Below are positions 28,366-36,131 of a stretch of DNA of 64,000 nt, piece after piece. The notes under the pieces were generated by a model that saw only the letters and a program-made list of their open reading frames with translations, searched no databases and was not told the origin of the DNA. The DNA is from Campylobacter massiliensis. GTDB taxonomy: Bacteria > Campylobacterota > Campylobacteria > Campylobacterales > Campylobacteraceae. The position numbers were made by a program, and so were the translations under genes. Position 1 is the first letter of the stretch. Each line of letters starts with the position of its first letter. The DNA lies in contig NZ_JACLZK010000001.1 of assembly GCF_014253065.1 (NCBI RefSeq), positions 186,001 through 250,000 of the forward strand, in the 5' to 3' direction.

Positions 28366-28380
28366 ATGGTGCGACCTGCG
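28366..28380. repeat. Left attachment site (attL), copy of the tRNA-Leu 3' end
   Basis: ATGGTGCGACCTGCG is identical to 34091-34105 in the tRNA-Leu gene. The next bases (GGGTCTG against AGATTTG) are only partly similar, so the exact crossover core is 15 bp or shorter. The rest of the tRNA is absent here. Confidence 0.8.
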
Positions 28381-28431
28381 GGGTCTGTGATTTAGCCAAA
28401 TAAGCCAAAAAAATCGGGGCTTTAGCAAAAA

Positions 28432-28457
28432 TAGGAAGCGTAAAAACCGACTTCCTA
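28432..28457. repeat. TAGGAAG inverted repeat near the left end, possible integrase arm site
   Basis: TAGGAAG (28432-28438) and CTTCCTA (28451-28457) face each other 52 bases inside attL. The same heptamers recur as an inverted pair 111 bases inside the right end. The arrangement suggests integrase or excisionase binding, by inference. Confidence 0.4.
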
Positions 28458-28665
28458 GGTTTTTAAGAATTTTAAAGAAAACGTAGCTTTTTGAGGTAGT
28501 TAATTAAGAAAGCTTAAGAGATTTCTGCTTATTTTTAGGTTTATAGTAAATCAAAAATAAACAACTTAAGGTTCTAAGCTTAAGAAATTAAAGTAACTAC
28601 TACCCGCCGTTCTTGTTTTTGCATCATATCACAAAATTTTATTTTTTGCAAATTGGGCAAAAAAA

Positions 28666-28935
28666 ATGCTATTCCACTACTTCGGGCAAGCGGAGCCGTT
28701 AAGTGAGAGTGGCGAGCTTAACGGCGTGAGCGTTAAAAAAATACAAATTTGTTTTTTTCTCTTTTTCACTTCTAGGCGTCGCCCTCTCTTTGGGAGAGGT
28801 CGCCGAATACACATCTATGGGGGCTCACCCCCATACCCCCTTGTCGGTTTAAGAAAATTTGATTTCTCTTACGCTTCCGTGATTTTTCTCGCCACTCTCA
28901 AAAAATCACTCTCGCTTGACCGAAGTATGGATTAG
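28666..28935. other. Structured origin-like region of the element
   Basis: A dense cluster of inverted repeats with no credible gene. GCCGTTAAG (28695-28703) pairs with CTTAACGGC (28717-28725). A CGCCCTCTC-TTTG-GGAGAGGTCG hairpin lies near 28775-28803. TATGGGGG-CTCA-CCCCCATA forms a perfect 8-bp hairpin at 28816-28835. The segment's ends repeat each other in inverted orientation (ACTTCGG, CAAGCG and GAGAGTGGCGAG around 28679-28715 and 28888-28927). Such clusters are found at rolling-circle double- or single-strand origins, or as highly structured RNAs; which applies here is not decidable from sequence. Two copies of AAGCTTAAGA lie just to the left (28510 and 28576). Confidence 0.5.
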
Positions 28936-29030
28936 GGGTTTTGCCATATATATCTTTATTTTAATATATTAAGAAAACGCTAAAAATACTCGCAAACGCC
29001 GTATTTCCAGACGCGCGCGAGCAATCGAGT

Positions 29031-30539
29031 TTATATTTCTAGGTCATTTTTTGGAGACGATAAAGAGGGGCAATAGGTAAGAAGGCCGCTTTTTATTCCG
29101 GCGAAGCTTGTAAGAGGACGATCGCCTTTTACGATACCGTCCAAGCTCTCGACAAGGTGACGACCTCCCGGTTCGATATAGAGCTGTCCCGAACGCACGA
29201 GATCGGAAAGCATTTCAGCTTGACCAAGAAGAAACGCATTAGTAGTTTTCACATCCTCTTGATTCTTTCTCAGCTTTGCGATTTCGGCGTCTTTTTTTTC
29301 GATAGCGTCAGCAGTGGCTTTAAGATCATTTTGGAGATCTTGATTTTGCCCATATAGCACGTCAAAAGTTTTTAGCAATGAGGCATTTTCTTTTTGTAGG
29401 GCATCAACGTCTACGTCAGGCTTGCTTGAGGCGGCGCCCAAAAAGACTTGAGCGATCTTGTTATTTCGGAGATTTTTCGCTTGCGCGGCTTCCGCCTTAT
29501 AACGCTCGACATCGTTCAAAATAGGGATATAGTTTTGTAGCTGCTCACGCACGGCGTAAGTAAGAGCGACGCTTTGGCAGATAAAAGCCGTAACCTTTTC
29601 CTTATCGAGTAACCCCAAAGCGTTTTTAAACTCCAAGACCCCAGCCTTAGCTTCTTTTAAAATTTTTCGAGAATGTTGAAGCTCCTCAATTCTCTTACCG
29701 ATTTTAGCCATTTCGTCATCGATATTTACATTAGCAGGCGCTTTTTTTAGCTCAGCTAGTTCGTTCTTTAGTTGCTTGTTTTCTTGCTCTAGCGCAGAGT
29801 AGTCCTCACGTTTTGCCCCATCCTTTTGCAAGTCAGCGCGGGCTTGCTTGTTTGCAGTCTTAAGTTGTTCCTCTAGCTGTTTTATTCGCTCTTTTGCCGT
29901 TTTCAAAGTGTCTTTTGTAAGCTTCAGCTCTTGCTTCAGCGGCTCGGCGATTTTTATCGCTTGCTTGTATTGGCGAGGCGGAAGATGTTTGCGTCCCGTA
30001 ATCCCTTTCGAGATGCCGCGCTCCATTCCGAGCACGGCCGCAATCCTTGTTTGGATTCGCGACATCATTGATGGATTAAATGTTTTTCGGTGCTGTGAAA
30101 TCCCGCTCGAGTCAAGCGAAATAAATTCAAGGTGAAAATGGTTATTCTCAATCCACTCCCCTGCGTCATTTGGATGTCCTTCATCCCGGTGAAAGCACCC
30201 GTAAACGAGTCGATAGCCCATCTCATCCTCGATCACCTCGGCGACCTTTTCAAGGTCAGCCAGAGAATGCCACGCTCGGGCATTCACAACGGCCGACCAA
30301 TATATCTTTTTTTCGTCGTACTTCGGGCGTCGTCCCGTGCGCGCATAATAGGCAGCGTCAGCGTCAGCCTTCATTTGTTTCGCTTTTTGTCGCGCTTCCT
30401 CGAAGCTACAAGTATACTCGTTTAAATGTGATAATTCAGCTCGGACGTTTTTTGCCAAAAATCCGCGCCGAAAATTATGCCAAAAACTCCCCGATGTAGT
30501 CAGGGCGATATTGAACGAGCTCTTAGCGTTGTTATCCAT
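29031..30539 (-). CDS. MobV-like relaxase (Mob/Pre) with coiled-coil tail
   Basis: About 502 residues from the second ATG, which has AAGGA 8 bases upstream; an ATG three codons earlier (30548) sits directly on the Shine-Dalgarno sequence. Numbering from that earlier ATG, the N-terminal region has HNFRRGFLAKNV near 24-35, the metal-binding motif H120-R-D122-E123-G-H-P, and a second His pair NNHFHLEF at 135-142. This is the HxDExxPHxH relaxase motif with an insertion before the last His pair. Residues about 200-450 are heptad-rich coiled coil. The relaxase should nick oriT and pilot single-stranded DNA. It is the last gene of the element's minus-strand series. Confidence 0.75.
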   Translation of the reverse strand: MDNNAKSSFNIALTTSGSFWHNFRRGFLAKNVRAELSHLNEYTCSFEEARQKAKQMKADADAAYYARTGRRPKYDEKKIYWSAVVNARAWHSLADLEKVAEVIEDEMGYRLVYGCFHRDEGHPNDAGEWIENNHFHLEFISLDSSGISQHRKTFNPSMMSRIQTRIAAVLGMERGISKGITGRKHLPPRQYKQAIKIAEPLKQELKLTKDTLKTAKERIKQLEEQLKTANKQARADLQKDGAKREDYSALEQENKQLKNELAELKKAPANVNIDDEMAKIGKRIEELQHSRKILKEAKAGVLEFKNALGLLDKEKVTAFICQSVALTYAVREQLQNYIPILNDVERYKAEAAQAKNLRNNKIAQVFLGAASSKPDVDVDALQKENASLLKTFDVLYGQNQDLQNDLKATADAIEKKDAEIAKLRKNQEDVKTTNAFLLGQAEMLSDLVRSGQLYIEPGGRHLVESLDGIVKGDRPLTSFAGIKSGLLTYCPSLSSPKNDLEI

Positions 30540-30584
30540 AGTTCCCATCCTTTTAATTGTATTTGTCTAGCAGCGCGCAATAAT

Positions 30585-30644
30585 GGGGGCTTGTCCCTCT
30601 TATTGCATGTAGTGCGCACTACTTCAGTAGGGGGACAAGCCCCC
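30585..30644. other. Putative oriT of the element
   Basis: A 13-bp perfect inverted repeat, GGGGGCTTGTCCC (30585-30597) and GGGACAAGCCCCC (30632-30644), surrounds a 14-bp perfect palindrome GTAGTGCGCACTAC (30609-30622). It lies immediately upstream of the relaxase gene, the usual place for oriT. The TAGTGCGCA core recalls the TAGTGTG/TTA nick region of MobV plasmids. No nick position can be proved from sequence. Confidence 0.55.
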
Positions 30645-30681
30645 ACACTGAAAAGTCCGCCCGCAAGGGGAAAGGCAGAGG

Positions 30682-30981
30682 TTAAACGGCAGGCGCTTCG
30701 AACTTTTTCGCGATTGCTTCATATTGTGCCTTTTCAATGGCGATTGCGGCAAGCTCTTTTTGGGCTTTCTCGATAGCATTTTGCGCAGCCTTTTCGCGTT
30801 TTTCAATAGAGCTTAGTTTTGCTAAAATTTTTTTCAACTCTTGGACGAGCCGCGCATTTTTGCTAAGAGGTTTTTCATCCCTCGTTTCGCTTGTTTTTAT
30901 ATCCTGCGATTGAGCAGGTTTTTGGCTCTGCGTTTGAGCTAGAGCAACATTTGGGATTGGTTTTTGAAAATTTTGTTCCAT
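30682..30981 (-). CDS. Small coiled-coil protein of the element
   Basis: A 99-residue hydrophilic protein with AAAAAGGAG 9 bases before its ATG. Residues 1-40 are low-complexity (Gln, Ser, Lys). About 44-95 form one long charged helix with heptad character (LVQELKKILAKLSSIEKRE, then AIEKAQKELAAIAIEKAQYE). It lies between rep and the relaxase gene. A MobC-like accessory role at oriT or partner of Rep is possible, but there is no recognisable domain. Confidence 0.6.
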   Translation of the reverse strand: MEQNFQKPIPNVALAQTQSQKPAQSQDIKTSETRDEKPLSKNARLVQELKKILAKLSSIEKREKAAQNAIEKAQKELAAIAIEKAQYEAIAKKFEAPAV

Positions 30982-31022
30982 TTGATGAAACTCCTTTTTA
31001 AAAAATTTTGATAAAGATCATA

Positions 31023-32558
31023 TCAGGAAAGATGGTAATTTTTATTTAATTTTTCCGCCGATGTCGGCACTAGTTCGGAAGGCGCAAAAAGGCAAGGCTC
31101 GGTGACTTTTTGCGGCTCGCTTTCCTTTATTTTTTGCGGCGATTTTTCTGCAACCGCCGTGCGTTTTTTCGGAAAGAGTTCGCCGAGTTTTTGATACTTC
31201 TCATGCAGGCCGAGCTCCCAATATTCCTCCGTGTCCAAAAGCTCGTCAACTATTGCATCGCAGGCTCTGCCCGAGATGTCGCCCATTAACCCCCGCGCCC
31301 ATAATTCGGTATGCCAAGTTTCAAAAATTTCAACCTTTACTTCGCCCCAAAGTTCACGATGCTTGTGATACTCATATAGCTGCTGAATATTGTCTGCGCC
31401 GTATTCCTGCGCGAGCTTTCGATCTGCGCGAGCTTGTTTTTGCCGCGCCCGTTGCCGTGCCTGATGTTGGTTATAGACAAAATTTAGATATGCTTTTGCA
31501 CGAGTGGGGGATAAACTAGGCATTAAACCATTTTGGTAATTTGAAAAAAGAGTGCGAATTAGGCAAATCAGCCCGTTTTTATTGCGTTGTTTTTTTGCGG
31601 CAAGTTTTAGGGCTTTGACTTGTTTCGAATCCAAAAAAACCCGGCAGTTGCAGGCATGATATCGATCGCCATTTTTTGCCCGCAAATCTAGATCAAGAGG
31701 TTTTGTGTTTTCTTTTTTACTCGTCTTTTTGGGCTTGCGATTTCTTTTAATGCTCGACGGGAATATGACGACCTTTTCTAGAATATATGGCGCTCTGTTT
31801 TCAGGCGACATCGCAGAGGACGCTTTTGCACGGTTTTTCTTGACGCCAAAAGTAGCGTTCCATTGTTCCAATAGCGCATTCATAAACACATCGATTTCGA
31901 TATATGTATTCGGATAGCGTTTGGCCATAGCGTAGTTTTGCATGCTGTGTAGAATTTTTCCTTCTTGAAGGTCTTTAATTCGATCGCATTTATAGACCCG
32001 CTTCTTGCCGTTTTCCCATTCGCTCGCGGTTTTCCTAAGTAACTTCGAAACATCATAGCCGATGAGTTGCGCCGTTGTTCGTCGCAAATGCCATTCGCCC
32101 GTGCCTTCTTTAAAGAGATACGAAGGCGACAGGACATCGACGGTTACAGCCTTGCGTGACAAGTGCCGTTCTAGAATGGCCGCAATTTTATAGAGATGCA
32201 AAGGCAAACAAAAGACCATCGCGTGAATGTGAGGTGTGCCGCCGCGATGAGCTTCGAATACGTAGCTTACAAAAAGTGGATATCGTCCTAGCTCTTTTTC
32301 TATAAGTGCTCTCAAATATTTTTCGAGAGCTCGAGCAGCTTCGACGGCACTCATGCGGCCGCAAGTGCCACGCTTTCTTATGCCTGAATTGTCTAGCGTG
32401 ATTGCAATTCCTAAAGCGGTAAAGCCGATTTTTTCGAGAGTTTTTGAAACATCTATAGTTCGCAGGCGGACTTCTCGGCCGATACTAGAGCGAGCAAGAA
32501 GCTCATCGCTAATCACCTCGCCGTCATCTATGCTTAAAAATTTTCTATTTTCTAGCAT
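31023..32558 (-). CDS. HUH-family rolling-circle replication initiator (Rep)
   Basis: About 511 residues from the ATG with AGGAAG 13 bases upstream; the frame is open 12 codons further to a TTG at 32594 without a ribosome binding site. Numbering from that TTG, a motif-1-like strand ALGIAITLD is at 60-68, the HUH motif is TPHIHAMVF with His122 and His124, and a candidate catalytic Tyr is in IGYDVSKLLRK (Tyr180, Lys184). The C-terminal half is Lys/Arg-rich with further helices. Such proteins nick the double-strand origin to start rolling-circle replication, which is unusual for an integrated element. A phage-type replication protein is the alternative. Confidence 0.75.
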   Translation of the reverse strand: MLENRKFLSIDDGEVISDELLARSSIGREVRLRTIDVSKTLEKIGFTALGIAITLDNSGIRKRGTCGRMSAVEAARALEKYLRALIEKELGRYPLFVSYVFEAHRGGTPHIHAMVFCLPLHLYKIAAILERHLSRKAVTVDVLSPSYLFKEGTGEWHLRRTTAQLIGYDVSKLLRKTASEWENGKKRVYKCDRIKDLQEGKILHSMQNYAMAKRYPNTYIEIDVFMNALLEQWNATFGVKKNRAKASSAMSPENRAPYILEKVVIFPSSIKRNRKPKKTSKKENTKPLDLDLRAKNGDRYHACNCRVFLDSKQVKALKLAAKKQRNKNGLICLIRTLFSNYQNGLMPSLSPTRAKAYLNFVYNQHQARQRARQKQARADRKLAQEYGADNIQQLYEYHKHRELWGEVKVEIFETWHTELWARGLMGDISGRACDAIVDELLDTEEYWELGLHEKYQKLGELFPKKRTAVAEKSPQKIKESEPQKVTEPCLFAPSELVPTSAEKLNKNYHLS

Positions 32559-32609
32559 ACTGACCGCTCGCTTCCTGCGATAAATTAGGGACAAATAAGG
32601 AAATTTTGT

Positions 32610-32670
32610 TATAATTCACTTGTTCTTTTAGGCGAGAGGATAAAGTAACCTTTCGCCCGCCTTCTTTTTT
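32610..32670 (+). ncRNA. Candidate small RNA antisense to the rep leader
   Basis: On the plus strand, TATAAT at 32610-32615 is followed about 15 bases later by the stem GGCGAGAGG / CCTTTCGCC (32631-32639 and 32649-32657, one mismatch) and CTTCTTTTTT (32661-32670). This would give a transcript of about 50 bases opposite the int-rep spacer. In rolling-circle plasmids, short antisense RNAs limit Rep. The hairpin could instead just be a terminator for the integrase, but on that strand it has no U-tract. Confidence 0.35.
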
Positions 32671-33896
32671 CATAATGTCAATCCCCTATTTTTCAGATAT
32701 ACAAACCACCAAGATAAAACACGGCGAGTAGTAGCGATCGATTTCGATTTATTGTAACTTTTCTCTACGCCTCTTATCTTGTGTGATAGAGTGCGTGATA
32801 TGTCGTAATCGCTTACCTCGCTTTCATCGACTTCATGAGCGAAAGTCGAAAGAATACTGCGGAACGAGTGAAACACGATACGACCTTTCGGATTTTCAGG
32901 CTCGTAGTCTTTTAGGGATTTTGAGAGTATCGCGTCAGAGAGAAGCCCCTTTCCCGCGCGACCCATAAAAAAGTGAGTGCCGACATCCATATTTTCAAGC
33001 CATTCGCCAAGTTCTTGAGGAATGCCGAGATACATATCGCCATTACTTGATACTTTCATCTCATCTTTGTTAAAAGCCAAATAGTAGCCGTTTTCGTCGA
33101 GTTTTAAATGCCTCTTTTGCAAAGTACGAATATTTCCCGCCCTTAACGCCGTGCAAAGGCCGAGAACTAGAGCGTTGCGAACATCGCGCGACCCTGCATA
33201 ATCACAGCAATAGGCGATTAACGAGCGTAAGTCATTGTCGGTTTCGATATGCCCGAAGCCGTCGCTATCAGGTATGACGTAGATTTTAGAAAAATCGATA
33301 TTGTCTAAAGGATTGTTAGCGATTTTTTGACGATTTTTAGCATAGGTGAAAAGCATTTTAGCCTCGACTAGAAAGTCCTTAAGTGCGGCAAATTTTTCAG
33401 CCTGATAGAGTTCGTCAGCGATTGTGAATATCGAGTCGGCCTTTATTCGAGCTATATCTTTGTCTTTTATCGGGGCGAATTTTTTATATATTTTTAGTTT
33501 TTTTGCAGTCGTACGCGGAGCCCAGCTTTTAGAACCCGAGGCTAGATACAGCTCAAAAACGGAGCCTAGGGTATTAAAGGCTTTTCCCTTTGGCGTAGCG
33601 CCTACGCTTAGCTCCTTCGCCATTTTTAGCGCGGTTTTGTAGCTGATATCTTTCGCGGAGCCTAAAAACTTAACGAGCTTGCCCTGTTCGCCGTAGTAGT
33701 AGTCCTTCTTGAGCTTGACTTTTTTACTCTTGCGGGCAGTCGTTTTTAGGATTTTCACCCAAAGCCCGCATTCGTCGAGCTTTTGACGGCTTTCTTTTTT
33801 GCCAATAGGGAGAGTATAAGACGAGATAGTTTCGTCAGGGTGAGCTTTAAAGCCGACAAAATCCGTAAGTTTGTCAAGTTGAGAGGTTAATCGCAT
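32670..33896 (-). CDS. Tyrosine recombinase (integrase) of the element
   Basis: A 408-residue site-specific recombinase of the P4/phage type. It has an N-terminal arm-binding region (DYYYGEQGKLVKFLGSAKDISYKTALKMAKEL), a central SAM-like core-binding domain around 100-200, and a catalytic domain with the first Arg in LCTALRAGNIRTLQ, H-x-x-R in FHSFRS, the LSH motif, and the nucleophile Tyr in EKSYNKSK. It is encoded 195 bases from the tRNA-Leu gene that serves as its target and reads away from it. All catalytic residues appear present, so it may be active. Confidence 0.9.
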   Translation of the reverse strand: MRLTSQLDKLTDFVGFKAHPDETISSYTLPIGKKESRQKLDECGLWVKILKTTARKSKKVKLKKDYYYGEQGKLVKFLGSAKDISYKTALKMAKELSVGATPKGKAFNTLGSVFELYLASGSKSWAPRTTAKKLKIYKKFAPIKDKDIARIKADSIFTIADELYQAEKFAALKDFLVEAKMLFTYAKNRQKIANNPLDNIDFSKIYVIPDSDGFGHIETDNDLRSLIAYCCDYAGSRDVRNALVLGLCTALRAGNIRTLQKRHLKLDENGYYLAFNKDEMKVSSNGDMYLGIPQELGEWLENMDVGTHFFMGRAGKGLLSDAILSKSLKDYEPENPKGRIVFHSFRSILSTFAHEVDESEVSDYDISRTLSHKIRGVEKSYNKSKSIATTRRVLSWWFVYLKNRGLTL

Positions 33897-33959
33897 GCGC
33901 GTCCTTTTTCTCTTAATTATAAGATTTCAGACGGGTAGCGCGAGTTTTCTAAAAAAATA

Positions 33960-33980
33960 CTTCCTAACCGAGATAGGAAG
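33960..33980. repeat. CTTCCTA inverted repeat near the right end, possible integrase arm site
   Basis: CTTCCTA (33960-33966) and TAGGAAG (33974-33980) form a 7-bp stem with a 7-base loop. AAGGAAG and TAGGAAA variants follow within 25 bases. The heptamers match the pair near the left end. Confidence 0.4.
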
Positions 33981-34090
33981 CCGTCAAGGAAGTTTTAGGA
34001 AAGCAATTCGATAAATTTCGGATTACTTAGCTTTAATGCCTATTTTGCAAAAGCCGGATATCGGGATATTTTTTGGGAGAATTTGTCTAA

Positions 34091-34105
34091 ATGGTGCGAC
34101 CTGCG
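34091..34105. repeat. Right attachment site (attR) inside tRNA-Leu
   Basis: ATGGTGCGACCTGCG covers the discriminator/acceptor end including the encoded CCA and part of the T-stem of the tRNA. It is identical to 28366-28380. Integration regenerates the tRNA on this side. Confidence 0.8.
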
Positions 34106-34177
34106 AGATTTGAACTCGCACACCCTTCGGCACTACCACCTCAAAGTAGCGTGTCTACCGTTCCACCAAGGTCGCAC
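34092..34177 (-). tRNA. tRNA-Leu, anticodon GAG
   Basis: The minus strand gives an 86-base tRNA. The acceptor stem is GTGCGAC/GTCGCAC with encoded CCA. The anticodon stem-loop CTACT-TTGAGGT-GGTAG places GAG at 34-36. A long variable arm as expected for Leu follows, and the T-arm GCGAGTTCAAATCTCGC is intact. A minus-strand TATAAT at 34219-34224 could drive it. Its 3' end is the integration target of the mobile element, but the gene itself is complete. Confidence 0.93.
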
Positions 34178-34198
34178 GTGGATTATAAAGAACAAAGA

Positions 34199-34213
34199 GC
34201 GGGACGAACCCGC
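34199..34213 (-). terminator. Hairpin after atpE
   Basis: On the minus strand GCGGG-TTCGT-CCCGC is followed by TCTTTGTTCTTT, a plausible terminator between atpE and the tRNA-Leu gene. It might allow partial readthrough into the tRNA. Confidence 0.5.
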
Positions 34214-34219
34214 CCGAGA

Positions 34220-34519
34220 TTATAACATTGGGTTTGCGTAAAGAACGATTAGCGCGATAACTAGTGCGTAGATAACTTGCGCTTCGATCATCGCAAGAGC
34301 AACGAACATCGTCGTAGTTAGCTTGCTGCCTACGCCTGGATTTCTAGCTGTGCCTGAGATTGTCGCAGATGCGGTATTTCCCATACCGATAGCGCCGCCA
34401 AGAGCCGCTAGGCCTAGACCAACTGCTGCTGCAAGAACAGAGTAAGATTTTAGCATTTCGCCGCCGTCCGCAAACGCGAAGCTAGCAAAAGCCATCATTA
34501 AGAAAACAACTTTTTTCAT
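34220..34519 (-). CDS. atpE: ATP synthase F0 subunit c
   Basis: A 99-residue membrane rotor subunit. It has the N-terminal hydrophobic extension usual for Campylobacterota (about 1-18), two transmembrane helices (about 25-50 and 68-95), the polar loop ARNP at 58-61 that contacts the gamma/epsilon stalk, and the ion-carrying carboxylate Glu79 (AMIEAQVIYALV). The Glu with no extra Na+-site polar pattern points to proton coupling. It is encoded away from the rest of the atp genes, which is usual in this genus. AAGGAGAC stands before the ATG. Confidence 0.95.
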   Translation of the reverse strand: MKKVVFLMMAFASFAFADGGEMLKSYSVLAAAVGLGLAALGGAIGMGNTASATISGTARNPGVGSKLTTTMFVALAMIEAQVIYALVIALIVLYANPML

Positions 34520-34791
34520 AAAGTCTCCTTGTGAATTTAAGCCATTTCGGATCAGACCCCTACTTTGAAGCTTTGAGAGCGCATTTTATAAAAAATTAGC
34601 TTTGAGTTACTTAAAACCGAGAAAATTTTTCATAAATTTTCCGTTCGTCAAATTTGCCGCTGCGTAGTGCTACAAATTTACAAAAAATTTCAGCGATGTT
34701 TCATTTTTCTACGAATTTATTTAAAAATTAGAATTTTAAAAGCTTTTTTATGCTAGCCTCGCTTCTGAAATTTCAAATACTAAGGTTAAAT

Positions 34792-36129
34792 TTGGCGCAG
34801 GATAAATTTTCAAAAATCGGCTTTATCTTAGCCGTCGCGGGCTCTGCGGTGGGGCTTGGAAATGCGTGGAAATTCCCGTATTTAGTCGGTCAAAACGGCG
34901 GTTCGGCCTTCGTGCTTTTGTATCTTTTTATGACGTTTTTTATCGGACTTGCGATATTTTTCGGCGAGATAGCTATCGGTAAGCTTTCTGAGTCTGACCC
35001 AGTAAACGCCTTTAAAAAGCTTGCTCCAAAGCGCAAAGAAACTTGGAAATTTGCGGGTTTTACGATGATAGGCGCGATCATTATCGCCTCTTTTTACACG
35101 GTTATCATCGGATGGATACTAAAATACGCAGTAATGGTAATAACAGAACTTCCAAAAGACGTCGAGGCTTCGGAGAAAATTTTCGGAAATTTCTACGCTA
35201 ATGACGCCGCGTCTCAAATTTTTTACTTTACGATCGTGTTTTTTCTCTGTATTTTTATCGTATCAAAGGGCATAAAAAGCGGCATAGAGCGCGTAAACGT
35301 ATGGATGATGCCGTCGCTTCTTATCTTGCTTATCATCATGCTTAGCTACTCGTTTACGATGGACGGCTTCGTTCAGTCGGCTAAATTTTTGCTGGTTCCC
35401 GATTTTTCAAAACTGGGCGTAAGCAGCATTTTAACCGCGCTTGGACTGGCATTTTTTACGCTATCTTTGGGCGTTGGCGTTATCATCGTTTACTCCGCGT
35501 CGCTGCCCGATAATACCAATCTGGTTAGCTCCTCGATCATAATTGTCGTGATAAACGTCGTGATGGGCATTTTGATGGGGCTTGTTATCTTTACTTTCGT
35601 GTTTGAGTTTGGAGCGACGCCTAGTCAGGGCGTGGGACTCGTGTTTATCTCGCTGCCTACGCTGTTTGCCAAGCTCGGAGCGCTCGGACACGTGCTTGCG
35701 TTTGCGTTTTTCTCGGCTCTGCTTTTTGCCGGCATTACCTCGGCCATCTCGATGCTAGAGCCGTTCACGCACTATCTTATCCGCGAATTTGGCTTTTCTC
35801 GTAAAAAAGCCCTCGCGCTAATCGGCGCTTTCATCTACTGCATGGGCATTTTGTGCATACTTTCAAGCATCGAAGGCGTTAAGGAAAATTTGGTATTTTT
35901 CGGCAAGAGCTTTTTTGACTGCCTTGATTTTCTTAGCTCAAACATCATCATGCCTATCGGCGGCATCACGGTGTCGATTTTCGTCGGGTTTGTCATCAAA
36001 AAAGACGCGCTTTACATACTTTTTGGGCCGTATATGAGTAGGGTCGTTTTTGAAATTTGGTATTTTATGATTAGATTCGTAGCTCCTATTAGCATCGTCA
36101 TCATCACGATAAATGCGCTAAGAGGCTAA
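34792..36129 (+). CDS. Sodium-dependent transporter, NSS/SNF family (first copy)
   Basis: A membrane protein of about 445 residues with 11-12 helices. The NSS signature after the start (DKFSKIGFILAVAGSAVGLGNAWKFPYL) includes the unwound TM1 Na+-binding segment GSAVGLGNAWKFP. I chose the TTG at 34792 because it has AAGG upstream and aligns with the start of the second copy. An ATG at 34750 in the same frame adds 14 residues. Substrate is probably an amino acid, but unspecified by sequence. It is 2 bases from the second copy, and the pair is a tandem duplication. Confidence 0.88.
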   Translation: MAQDKFSKIGFILAVAGSAVGLGNAWKFPYLVGQNGGSAFVLLYLFMTFFIGLAIFFGEIAIGKLSESDPVNAFKKLAPKRKETWKFAGFTMIGAIIIASFYTVIIGWILKYAVMVITELPKDVEASEKIFGNFYANDAASQIFYFTIVFFLCIFIVSKGIKSGIERVNVWMMPSLLILLIIMLSYSFTMDGFVQSAKFLLVPDFSKLGVSSILTALGLAFFTLSLGVGVIIVYSASLPDNTNLVSSSIIIVVINVVMGILMGLVIFTFVFEFGATPSQGVGLVFISLPTLFAKLGALGHVLAFAFFSALLFAGITSAISMLEPFTHYLIREFGFSRKKALALIGAFIYCMGILCILSSIEGVKENLVFFGKSFFDCLDFLSSNIIMPIGGITVSIFVGFVIKKDALYILFGPYMSRVVFEIWYFMIRFVAPISIVIITINALRG

Positions 36130-36131
36130 CC

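Larger units (their letters stand above)
28366..34105 (-). mobile_element. Integrative mobilizable element in tRNA-Leu(GAG)
   Basis: A 5.7-kb element bounded by the 15-bp direct repeat ATGGTGCGACCTGCG (28366-28380 and 34091-34105). The right copy is the 3' end of the intact tRNA-Leu gene. The gene order from the tRNA side is integrase, HUH Rep, small coiled-coil protein, MobV-like relaxase, all on the minus strand, then a 650-bp non-coding structured end. Features fit a rolling-circle plasmid captured as an integrative element, with excision by the integrase and transfer helped by another conjugative system. I saw no type IV secretion genes, no excisionase and no cargo. AAATTT is sparser inside than in the flanking chromosome. 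Confidence 0.85.

Noticed and set aside
28366-28380. Second tRNA-Leu gene at the left end
   Set aside because: Only 15 bases of the 3' end are present; no acceptor 5' strand, anticodon or D-arm. It is an attachment repeat.
28666-28935. 89-codon frame over the hairpin-rich part of the element
   Set aside because: Composition follows the inverted repeats, no domain and no ribosome binding site; treated as a non-coding structured region.
30132-30499. Plus-strand frames opposite the relaxase gene
   Set aside because: Antisense shadows of the relaxase coding sequence.
28366-34105. Prophage
   Set aside because: No capsid, terminase, tail or lysis genes; relaxase and oriT-like repeat point to a mobilizable element.
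34750-34791. ATG at 34750 as start of the first NSS transporter
   Set aside because: The TTG at 34792 has AAGG upstream and aligns with the second copy; the extra 14 residues do not resemble the family. Kept as an alternative in the entry.
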